64,000 nucleotides of DNA from Isoetes taiwanensis (lineage: Eukaryota > Streptophyta > Lycopodiopsida > Isoetales > Isoetaceae), in assembly GCA_021234155.1 (NCBI GenBank), contig JAJEKV010000215.1, positions 374,001 to 438,000 on the forward strand, read 5' to 3'. Shown here piece after piece: positions 47,354 through 55,741 of the stretch. A program made the position numbers and the translations under genes. A model generated the notes under the pieces. The model was not told the DNA's origin, ran no database searches, and saw only the letters and a program-made list of their open reading frames with translations. Within the stretch, counting starts at the first letter, position 1; every line of letters starts with the position of its first letter.

Positions 47354-48049
47354 TAATTTTTCAAGACCTTTACGGCTGTCATGGTGTCTTGCTCTTTATT
47401 GTCTTTGGGGTGTACAGTGTCCTCAAGACGTGAACCGCCACTAGATATTGACAATGATGCGGAGTCGTTGCGTTCGATGATCCTGAAATAATGAGAGATG
47501 TCAGATAGGAAACAAATTTTCTCGACTTGCGAGTCGAGAATGGAAAGGTTTCTCGACTCGCAAGTCGAGAAACACGGACAGAGCAAAGTGAACTCACCTC
47601 AATTTCAGATTCTCAAGAATTTGTTCCGCAGCATTCTGGTCTAAACCCGCGAGATTCTCGTCTCCGTCATGTTTCTCTCCCTCGCTCTCAGGTTTGTCTT
47701 CGTCATCATCGTCCTTACTGCTTCCATTTGTCTTCCTCCCTTTGAAATGCTCATGAAGCAGATCCAGGTATGACCGAATGGTTTCAACCATGTCCTTATT
47801 ACCAACCACGGATATAGGTTTCATTCCATACAGCATAGCCCCCTGAGAGAACAAGCCATTCATGTACCACTCGCATACAATTTGATCCTCTTCGACCAAG
47901 CTGGTTATGAAGTACTTGATAACCCTTGGCCGGATAGGAATTCTATGTATAGGACCTGTCGCACCATCATTGCTGACTTTGTCCATAGAGGGCACATCCT
48001 CCATAAATCTGCCGCCCTTCCAGGGTTCCATCTGCTCTTGAGAAATCAT
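47353..48049 (-). CDS. Two-exon gene segment upstream of the HAD ORF; possible degenerate methyltransferase
   Basis: Exon 48049-47598 reads MISQEQMEPWKGGRFMEDV ... PIRPRVIKYFITSLVEEDQI and VCEWYMNGLFSQGAMLYGMK. It then becomes highly charged (KDDDDEDKPESEGEKHDGDE) and ends LENLKLR. The splice donor GAG/GTGAGTT and acceptor TTTCAG/GATC define a 115-bp intron (47597-47483). The next exon (IIERNDSASLSISSGG...) stops at 47353. The stretch before the charged part resembles the 32.7 kb methyltransferase-like fragment in strand-turn layout, but the catalytic D-x-F-x-G-x-G is lost. The intron contains two copies of the palindrome. Frame and junctions are consistent, so this was a real spliced gene. 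Confidence 0.5.
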
Positions 48050-48425
48050 GAACCTGTCCAGATAATGATGTTCGCTAGACCACCACTTGTCCAGTCTGAC
48101 CCGATCTTGAAACCAAAACCAAAACTATATTGGCAAAGCTTGGTGCCTTGGCAAGCCAAGTCTACACTCATGTTCAAGCTTCATTATATGGAGTACAAGA
48201 TCTTGTTGGTGAAGTTAATATCAGCTGCCCATTGGGAGACAGCAGTTGTCTGATTGCCCGGCATGCAAAACACAAGGAAACTGAAAGTATCCAGGTCGGT
48301 CATGTCCAGACACGTCTTGTACCACTGCTCTATGTCAGCTTTCTCATAGAAAAGGGTGGGGTCTTCAATCATATTGATGGCAAATAGTGCCACGAGACGC
48401 CCAGTGCCGGTTCGGACCACCAAAT
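48050..48425 (-). CDS. Upstream coding piece of the same gene, frameshifted
   Basis: The frame 48423-48184 reads LVVRTGTGRLVALFAINMIE, then EQWYKTCLDMTDLDTFSFLV and FCMPGNQTTAVSQWAADINF. It stops, and in another frame leads via VRLDKWWSSEHHYLDRF into MISQEQMEPWKGG at 48049. The composition is that of a genuine protein. No family identified. Strand and order fit the gene below it. Confidence 0.4.
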
Positions 48426-49279
48426 CCCTTGTGTCCCAATGTTACCCGGGAATGGGGGAGCTATCATCGGCCTTAAATGGGACCACCGAATCCCAGCTTC
48501 CTCTTCGGAATTGCCATAGCACGTTCGGGGAAGGGAAGGGTTTTGGCGTTACGCTTTAGCTTGGTGTTGATGTAGGGTTGACATAGGCGATTCAATTCCT
48601 TCATGTCTTCCTCATCAGGGCAGCCTTTTCCTTGTAATAATCAAAGTCATGGTATTCATTGGAAGCAACATTGCGGAACTCCGTGATGCCTTCCTCCAAC
48701 ATACGCCGTCTCTTTAGATTTTGTGGCATAATCCTTTGCATCCACGCATTTTTGAGCTTCTACTTTTCCTTAGCGAGTTGTTCCATCGAGGATTACGCCT
48801 CGTAGATCAAAGCGTTTCCTTGTCGGTCGCCCGTATCCTTTTCATAAATTGCCGTCGAACAACTTTGGGTCCGGCCTTAATGGGAATTCTCCATTCTTTG
48901 TCCCTTGCCTTTTGTCCATTGAGCCCATATCTGAGTCCATTTCTCCCGGGCCGCCTCGGTGCTAAAATGAGGTCATATTGGTCGAGAGAGACTCCTGCCC
49001 TTTCTTGGTGTTCTCTTCTTCTTTTCCTCTTCATCCTCCCCCTCATCATCTTCCGGCCTTCCAGTGAGAACATATCTGCAGAGTGACTCAAAGGTCTTCC
49101 ACTTATCAGAGGGAGCCCCTGTTTCCTTTAGGACGCGAGGACAACCCAATGCTTTCCATCGCTGTCAGCGTGTATGATCCGTCGGGGATATGGGCTGCAT
49201 TCAGTAAATGTCCCTATGTTAGAGCATGAAAGTATCTACTAACATCCGAAATAAACACTAAATAGGAGGATGCAGGGGG
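48426..49279 (-). other. Possible decayed exons
   Basis: A minus frame at 49091-48807 is open and basic (MRGRMKRKRRREHQERAGV...), with words such as GLNGQKARDKEWRIPIKAGP that read like coding sequence. No family recognised; splice sites not secure. Confidence 0.3.
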
Positions 49280-49347
49280 TTTCTCGACTCGCGAGTCGAG
49301 AATGCCCCCAAGGAGAGGAGAAAACATAGGAGAGTCGAGGCTGAAGG

Positions 49348-49479
49348 CGAAAGCATCAGCGCATTCCCAAATCTTTGCTTTCACGCCTCTTCGAACGATG
49401 CAACTTAGGATATAAACTTAGCGACATTGCCCGAAGAGGCGGGGAAAGAAAGATTGGGAAGGCTCGATGCATTTGCTCT
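49348..49479. mobile_element. MITE-like hairpin, family A, copy 2
   Basis: The left arm 49348-49394 (GCGAAAGCATCAGCGCATTC..., CCCAAATCTTTGCTTTCACG) and the right arm 49430-49479 (CGAAGAGGCGGGGAAAGAAA..., CTCGATGCATTTGCTC) pair with each other. They match the two arms of the 21791-21920 hairpin in the opposite orientation. Confidence 0.75.
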
Positions 49480-49566
49480 TCAGCCATTAATCTCCAATGT
49501 TGTCTCTATTACATTGGGGTTTCTCGACTCGCGAGTCGAGAAAGTGGGAGGAGCACAAGTAAGAAG

Positions 49567-49612
49567 ATTCAAGGGACTTTCTCGACTCGCGAGTCGAGAA
49601 AGTCCCTTGAAT
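49567..49612. repeat. 46-bp perfect palindrome
   Basis: From 49567 (ATTCAAGGGACTTTCTCGAC...) each of 23 bases is mirrored exactly to 49612. It contains the family consensus in the middle and 11 extra paired bases on each side. A perfect palindrome of this length will form a hairpin in RNA. Confidence 0.97.
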
Positions 49613-49818
49613 GTTTACTTTTCTTTTACTTCTATGGGTTTTCGACTCGGCGAGAAAGCTCCGCATCACTGACTTCTACTGTGTTTACTGGCTTTCATTT
49701 CCTTCGAGGAGAAACCCGGCGAAGCGATAGGATGCTACTTTCGACTTCGCGGTGGCACTATATCGAAGAATTCTTTACCTTATGTAGGCGGCACTTCGGC
49801 TGTTATTGTGTTACAGCG

Positions 49819-50900
49819 TTAGCTAATCTTTGGCCAGCTCGGTTCTTTGGCGTCTCGGTGCAAGAACTCTGCACTCACGCTTAGCATATCTATCCTTGAT
49901 CGCTGCGGCACCTCCTTCTCCGTGCGCAATACTTGCGCTGCCCTCGAACGCGCCCGTCTACTACCGAACTGGATGTCTTTTCCTTGAGGTCTTCCTCGGA
50001 CTTCGACTGAACAACTCACCGGTCGATCTGCTGAAAGGTATGACATCCCGGGGCATTGGATCTGCAGCGGGGATGTCGAACCATCGAGTTCAAAATCTCC
50101 AAACATGTGTGCCGGATTAAATTCTCGGTGGTTGAACAAGGCGGCATCTCCCGCGCGGACCTTCCAGTCGATGTCCAAGAGGAGCTTTGTGCTATTCCCA
50201 GCGGATATACCGAGCGGCCGCTCCATTTTACGTGCCCCTCTCTGTGAAAAACGTCTGCGTTCCGGATCCATTAATTGGGAGTCGACCATATCTTCGATGC
50301 GCATCGTCATCCGATTCCTCCCGTGTGGTCTCATCTTCTCCATCTTTGGTCTTGTCAGGACTTCTTTCTTTATGAACCACAACTTGCTTCCCCCTTAGCG
50401 AAAGTGTTCTAGAGTCTTCGACCGGTGGAGGTGAAGCTCCCGTGTTGAAACGCTTTTTTTCGACTCGAAATCTCCATTTCCAAGCTCCCCGGATGTTAGG
50501 GTTCCGGCCTCCTTCATCCCTTCCGGATCCTTCCACCAAAGGTTACGACAATTTAAAGCGCCGGCCTTTTTTGTCGGTGCCCTTCGGGCCTTGCTCATTG
50601 AAGAGTGGGAATAATTTGGCCCGATAATTTTTTTTCGTGTGGTAGAACTTACTCTTCGGGAGTCTTCCACATGAAATGTTAGATGCGCCGAATCCGTGAG
50701 GCGGAGAGCACAACACCGACCTTCTTGTACTTGTCTCGGAGCTCTTCTTGTCCCTTTCGTGGAGAAACAAATCTTTCTCCTTCCCACTTGTTGATACCTG
50801 GACATACCACCAAGAATCTGGCTGGTGTGTCAAGAAGCTCGTCTCTCAAATCCCTCGATGGCGAAGAACGGAGTTAGGCTAGTGATCACTAAGTGAGTCC
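49819..50900 (-). other. Coding-like, frameshifted exons of the minus-strand gene
   Basis: The minus strand shows successive coding-like pieces in changing frames: INKWEGERFVSPRKGQEELR (about 50800-50740), then near 50200-50040 PLGISAGNSTKLLLDIDWKV, DAALFNHREFNPAHMFGDFE and PLQIQCPGMSYLSADRP, followed by a donor-like GTGAGT at about 50024. Frame changes are needed every 100-200 bp. Either this is an old pseudogene or the assembly has indel errors. No family recognised. Confidence 0.35.
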
Positions 50901-50969
50901 GGTGAATCTTTGCAAGACCGGAGGATGGATCAGTAATGGTATTCCGACCAAAGAAAAACCTCGTGAGCT

Positions 50970-51052
50970 CACCTGTGGCTTTTGTCTTTTTCTTCTTTGC
51001 CGCTAGAACCACCTTTCGCTTGGCCGCAAGCTTCTTGGGCCGGAGTCGCCAT
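50970..51052 (-). CDS. Possible first coding exon (MATPAQEACGQAKGG...)
   Basis: ATG at 51052-51050 (minus) gives MATPAQEACGQAKGGSSGKE followed by EKDKSHR. It ends at a good donor, CACAG/GTGAGC, near 50971. The peptide is hydrophilic and basic. It could start the gene whose other pieces lie at 50.8-45.7 kb. The start choice depends on this single ATG. Confidence 0.35.
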
Positions 51053-51737
51053 GTCTGTATCCCCGCATCTTCTTCCCCGCCGAACCCTTCGTCAAATTAA
51101 GTTTCCTCCGTAGCGTTGTAGGTTTTAGGACTGCAAAAAAAGATCGGGCGTGTTCTTAAATTTGAATTTAAGGACATGCAATCATTTAAGAAAAAAGCGG
51201 GCTAAGGGTCCAGCATGAAGCTTTTAGCCCGCCAAACACCATTTTGAATTTGAATGACATCCGGGGACATTAGTGAGCCGGAGTGTAGATTATCTTCGCA
51301 TTGCGGCATTGGCTTGACTTTGAGTTGGGGTAGCATCATCGTAGTTTACTTCCGAATGGCGCCCATCGCGGTAAGCTCCTCACGCCTTTGCGTGTCTTTT
51401 TCTGAGCGTCTTACGGTAAAGCAGTTGATTTGATCGATGAGCACGAGCTAAGGGTGGAAGCCTGGAGAGGAGCTGCCGCATTAACCGGAACTCTACACTG
51501 CTGCGCCATGGAACGGGGATACATGAGAATCGCATTGACACAAGTATTAGATGCGAATGCACTCTTGATGAGACCCGTTTAAGAAGCAAAGACTCGGTGA
51601 GGCTGCGGGATCGTGATACAGCGGGCCCAAGAATTACTGGCGTGAAGAGGTGAGTTTCAGACATGCCTGTGTTATTTTGCGTGTAGAACATGCCATCTGT
51701 GTTTAAATCATGGAACTGCTCATAAACTCGACGGGTT
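51053..51737. other. No recognised gene
   Basis: Between the possible first exon and a hairpin. A minus frame at 51691-51380 is open, without a known motif. Confidence 0.3.
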
Positions 51738-51826
51738 TATTGTTTCCTTGTCCAGCATTTTCCAGCTTCGAGAGATGATTGACTCTCTGGGTTGAGAGAT
51801 GCTAGGCAAGGAAACAATGGATCGGG
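51738..51826. repeat. Hairpin with 20-bp arms (ATTGTTTCCTTG...CAAGGAAACAAT)
   Basis: ATTGTTTCCTTGTCCAGCAT (51738) pairs with ATGCTAGGCAAGGAAACAAT (51807-51826), 18 of 20 matched, with further partial pairing inside. The size is within the range of a plant microRNA precursor, but nothing shows that it is one. Confidence 0.6.
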
Positions 51827-51909
51827 GGTAAACCTGAACAGTTCCGTTTTAGGTGTATTTTTTCTTGGAATGTTGTATATAGATCAGGCCTCTATCCAGT
51901 CGGAACCAC

Positions 51910-52935
51910 TCCTCTTCGCAATATTCGAGGAAGATGGTTCGAAGGAGAGTGGCTCAGACAGGCTAGAGGCACTTGGGACTAAAAATAGGAGAATACAAAG
52001 TGCTTAGTTGCAGAGACCTGTGCTAAGACCCAAAGAAGTTCGGCAGATGGTCGGGGAGCCCTTCGCAATATTCGAAAGCAATATAGTTTGAAGGAGAGTG
52101 GCCTGATCGTCGGCAGTAACTGAGACCATGCAGTGGGATCGGGCTAAAGGGATTTCGACTTCATGAAGTCGAGAATGCAAGCCTTGGTTTCTTCTCTGCA
52201 TTCGACCCGCAAGTCGCAGAACGTTAGCCATCGAACGCCAGGTGGTACACAAGTTTCGTGGTTTCCACTGCGGGAAAGAAACAGAGGCCTTTTCGACCAG
52301 AGCCCCTTCCCTTCGCAATATTCAATTTAAGATGGTTCGAAGAGAGCGGCTCGACCGGGTCGAGGCCACCACACCATACACGTGAATTGGTCGGGTTATG
52401 GTTCTCGACTTGCGAAGTCGAGATGTAGTTGTTATTTTGTTTGTTATTTCACCGCAAGTCCAGAATGCCTTAGCCATCGAGAACTCCAGATAGTACACAT
52501 GGAGTGCCTGGCCGATAAGGCATTCTCGACCGGGCGAGCCAGGAATGATAACAAACTCCGTGGTTTCCACAGTGGTTAGTAGTAGAGGCCTCCACCGGTC
52601 AGAGCCCATCCCCTTACGCCAATATTCGGCCGAAGATGGTTGAAGGAGGCGGTCTCGGCCGGGGTAGAGGCCCCGCTAATTCGTATACGGAGAATTGGTT
52701 TAGAGTTGGCACTAGATAAATAAAAACCACTTCCCTTAAATATCCGAGCAAGATGGTTTGAAGGAGAGTGGTTAAGGATCTGCGGAGCACACCAGAATGC
52801 ACTAGAGCTGCGTTTTCGACTCCGCGAGTCGAGAAAGCATCCAACACCCTCTGGTTGATCGTAGAGGCCTCCCGCAGTCGAGCCCCCCCCTCGCAATATT
52901 CGATGATGGTTGAAGGGAGAGTGGCTTTTCGGGTG
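51910..52935. repeat. Degenerate tandem array with CTTCGCAATATTCGA units
   Basis: Six units carry CTTCGCAATATTCGA-like, then AGATGGTT(C)GAAGGAGAGTGG, then usually a palindrome of the TCTCGACT family. Anchors lie near 51915, 52052, 52311, 52612, 52735 and 52892. Unit length varies (about 120-300 bp). Confidence 0.75.
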
Positions 52936-53259
52936 GATTTGGACGCTACAAAGGGCCATTGAGGGGTATGACATTTCGACTCACGCGGTGAGAAGGCTGC
53001 AAAGACGAGCTAGAAAAGAATGTGAAGGCTGCAAGAAAGCTGGAAAAAATGTGATGACCTTTGGTAGTTGTGTGCAATCGACTGTGAAGTCGAGAATTCC
53101 TCAACCGACCAACAATCCGAGTGTACATTCCCTCTTCTCGCCTCGAGTCGAAATTCTCGACTTCATTTCGACTCTGAAGTCGAGAAGAAGGCTGTACTTC
53201 CTGGATTGTTGGCAAAGCTGAGGTATTCTCAACTCGCCGGTCGAGAAAGCCGATCCCCT

Positions 53260-53760
53260 ACGCATCTCTCTGCGGTGGAGGATATTTGTTAGAATTGCGG
53301 TGCATTCGTGAAGCAATTCCTATTCTTAGTTGATAGTTAGGAAAAAGATTCCTACTTATGTTCTTTATGAAACATTCATGACGGTTTAGCAATTTCTTTT
53401 CCTCGAATCATTCCTAGTAATGTTACGTTAATGCTCGCAATATCTTACTTCCTAACACTTCTCTCGATGATTTCTATCTGGTTGCTTGCTACTACTCTTA
53501 CCACTATTCTCACTTGTGCACTGCATACAATGTATTCAATTCAACAACAACTAAGAAAAAGATATAAAAAAACAGTAAAACAATGCAGAGAGATTAATAG
53601 ATAATGATAATGATAACTTGAGAGAGAAAACAGGATAATGAGATAGATTAATGAGATTAATGAGAAAACAGAGAACAGTGGGGACAAATGAGATTAATAA
53701 GAAAACAGAAAACAGTAGAGACAAATGAGATTAAAAAAGGGTATGATATTACAAAAACAT
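53260..53760. other. AT-rich spacer with a short A-rich tandem repeat
   Basis: 53590-53745 repeats 'atgagattaatgagaaaacag..aacagt(g/a)g(g/a)gacaa' in units of about 47 bp. No gene. Confidence 0.5.
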
Positions 53761-53761
53761 A

Positions 53762-54080
53762 CCTGGAAGATTTGCTGGATGAGGAGGAAGCTCCCGTGTT
53801 CGATTCCATGTGGCTACAGGCGTTCGCAAAGCGTGAATAAGGATTTGTCGGGCTGGAAATTGTATCAGGCAATAATAAGAGCCTCTAACAACAGAATATA
53901 AGTAAAAATGCAGTAAAGGACTTATAGAAAACTAAAAAGAAGCAGTAAAAAAAGCCTAAAACTTACAGAGAAGAACCTCACTTTCTTCTCAGGCAGTAAC
54001 GCCCGCTCGAACACTCAATCTGCGCGAAAACTTCGGCGCTGGATGCGTCCTGATCCGTCGACCAAGCTGCTGTCATAAGA
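53762..54080 (-). other. Possible 5' exons of the minus-strand gene
   Basis: The minus strand holds a 5' piece with a 32-codon ORF from an ATG at about 54075 (MTAAWSTDQDASSAEVFAQI, stop) ending near a donor TCT/GTAAGT. A second exon begins after TGTTGTTAG/AGGC: PDTISSPTNPYSRFANACSH, MESNTGASSSSSKSSR, then donor TTCCAG/GTATGT at about 53763. Junctions are good. No protein family recognised. It may be the 5' end of the gene running down to 45.6 kb, or an independent one. Confidence 0.35.
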
Positions 54081-54245
54081 TGACCTTGGAATGGCTCGGT
54101 TCGCTCGATCGCCTTATGGGAAAACCGGGCGCTTAAGGAAAACACAGAGCGCGAAGAGTGATCAGAGAAAACAGGGGAGGAAGAATGGTCGGGGGGGAGA
54201 GGAAGAGGGTGTAGTTAATTCTGGCTGCACCCTCGAACCTCGTAA

Positions 54246-54300
54246 AAGTGCAATAATAAGGATCTGTCACGTGTGGGCCATGCCCTCCATGACGTGGCAG
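54246..54300 (-). promoter_or_regulatory. G-box/ACGT elements
   Basis: CACGTG (54259) and TGACGTGGC (54290) are bZIP/bHLH-type G-box and ABRE-like sites, about 180 bp upstream of the putative minus-strand 5' exon. Another CCACGTGG lies at about 55490. Confidence 0.4.
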
Positions 54301-54334
54301 TGTGGGTTGCTGACAAGGTAAAAATTAAGGACGA

Positions 54335-54565
54335 TTAATCGCAAATGGGCTAATTTATTTTAAATTTTTAGATTAGCATTCGACAGATTAGTAGGATCAA
54401 TTTTCTATATTGTAGAGATGCAATCGCCCATATATAATTAATTTTGATCTTTGCAAAGGGGGAAATCGCCCATCATATGATTAATTTATGGACATTGTGA
54501 AAAGGGATTAGCCCATTGATGATTTTTAAACATATACATTACCAAATAAATCGCCCAAAATAGTT
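54335..54565. repeat. AAATCGCCCAT motif array, left
   Basis: Five copies or variants of (A)AATCGCCCAT: near 54333, 54421, 54463, 54506 (GATTAGCCCATT) and 54547, spaced about 40-85 bp in AT-rich DNA. Confidence 0.7.
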
Positions 54566-55299
54566 AAGGTTTTTGAGGTGATAACTTATCCCGATATCAC
54601 CATTGCAATTCAAAATTAGGGCTTTCGGAATCGAATTAGGGCTCCTGGAATTACGTCTTCTCGGATTAGGCTTCTTTAAATGGGCAACAAAGATTTCAGA
54701 GTTTCAGGTCTTAAATTAGCGAGGATTTCGAGCCATTGATTGCGTTCTGATAGCATCGAGCACTGACTCCTGAAAGTTTGAGATTTGAAGCGAAGAATCG
54801 TAACACCAACTCCTGAAAGTTTGAGATTTGAAGCAAAGAATCGTAGCACCGCTTATGATCTTTAAGAATTTCTTGGGGCTCATTGTGGGCTTCCCTTAAG
54901 AACCCAACAAGCATTACTGTATTTTTCTTTGGATGAGAATTTGGATACAACGATAAGGTTGTATAAGACCAGCTATAGAGTCGATACCTTTCCATATGAC
55001 AGGGCATTTGAATTATGGAAGTCTGCATGTACAAGAAGAGGCATAAGAAACGTTTATCCAGAAGGCACAACAACAATTGGTACATCATCATCAGAGAAAA
55101 CAATTGGTGTGGAAGACATTGGAGGTGATATTTCATATGACGCCAATTTTTGGCAAGTACAACGAAAGTAAGTTGTCTATTCAACCAATAAGCTTCGTTA
55201 ATGAGTATTTTATAGTTTGTATTGAATTTGTGGAAAAAAGTAAGGCGGAAAAACAAAAAACTTGTAGTGTAAATTGTCCATCAAAATAAGCATAAGATT
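54566..55299. other. Unidentified open frames between motif arrays
   Basis: A 181-codon minus frame (55256-54711) and a plus frame (54929-55171; LDTTIRLYKTSYRVDTFPYD...) overlap on opposite strands. 54766 and 54811 carry a 35-base direct repeat ('ctcctgaaagtttgagatttgaagc'). The plus frame looks more protein-like. No family recognised. Confidence 0.3.
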
Positions 55300-55410
55300 T
55301 CCATTTTAAAAAAATCGCCCATATATAACTTAATAGAATTTTTGATATAACAAAATCGCCCACACAATAATTAATAAAAATATTATTATATTAAAAAATC
55401 GCCCATAGTT
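55300..55410. repeat. AAATCGCCCAT motif array, right
   Basis: Three copies at about 55312, 55352 and 55396. Together with the left array they bracket 54.57-55.30 kb, as subterminal repeats bracket a DNA transposon. Confidence 0.7.
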
Positions 55411-55529
55411 AACAAAATAAAATATACTAGGTGTTCATAATTTTTACTCTGGTTGCTGACATGACCATCCTATCAGCCTCTGAGGAGGCGCCACGTGGCC
55501 ATGCCAAGATATTAAAGGTTATGTTGTAT

Positions 55530-55715
55530 GTTTATATATGTTATGTTATGTTGTATATTTAATATGGTTATATAGTTTCAATGGTTACATATGGTTTTAA
55601 TGTTTACATATGGTTATATACGGTTGTATGGTTTATATTTAATATGTTTGTATGGTTTTATATGGTTTATATGGTCATATTTGTGGTGTTTGGGGCTATA
55701 TGGTTTTAATGTGTG
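55530..55715 (+). repeat. Simple-sequence region (TATGGTTT/TATATGGT)n
   Basis: Interspersed TATGGTTTA, TATGGTTAT and TATATGGT words over about 190 bp, immediately before the first exon-like start of the DUF7869 gene (acceptor TTTTTCATTCAG at about 55729). Confidence 0.8.
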
Positions 55716-55741
55716 CTTTTTCATTCAGGGAGCATGTGAGA

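Larger units (their letters stand above)
46262..53249. repeat. Dispersed palindrome family, consensus TCTCGACTCGCGAGTCGAGA
   Basis: About 18 copies of a short palindrome with the half-site TTTCTCGACT(C/T)(G/C). Approximate starts: 46262, 46391, 46514, 47518, 47549, 49280, 49520, 49567, 49639, 49740, 52152, 52198, 52401, 52527, 52813, 52972, 53078, 53135, 53154 and 53225. Some are perfect; one extends to 46 bp (49567-49612). Spacing is irregular (30 bp to 2.5 kb), and both strands are equivalent. They lie in introns and between coding pieces, not in recognised exons. None occurs in the first 45 kb. Function unknown. Confidence 0.92.

Noticed and set aside
51738-51826. MicroRNA gene
   Set aside because: Hairpin size fits, but no known microRNA sequence is recognised and no expression data exist. 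Kept only as a hairpin.
46262-53249. CRISPR-like array from repeated palindromes
   Set aside because: Spacing is irregular, from 30 bp to 2.5 kb, units are degenerate, no cas genes are present, and the DNA is eukaryotic with introns.
54711-55256. 181-codon minus ORF
   Set aside because: Composition is skewed to Leu/Tyr/Cys, no domain is visible, and a more protein-like frame lies on the other strand.
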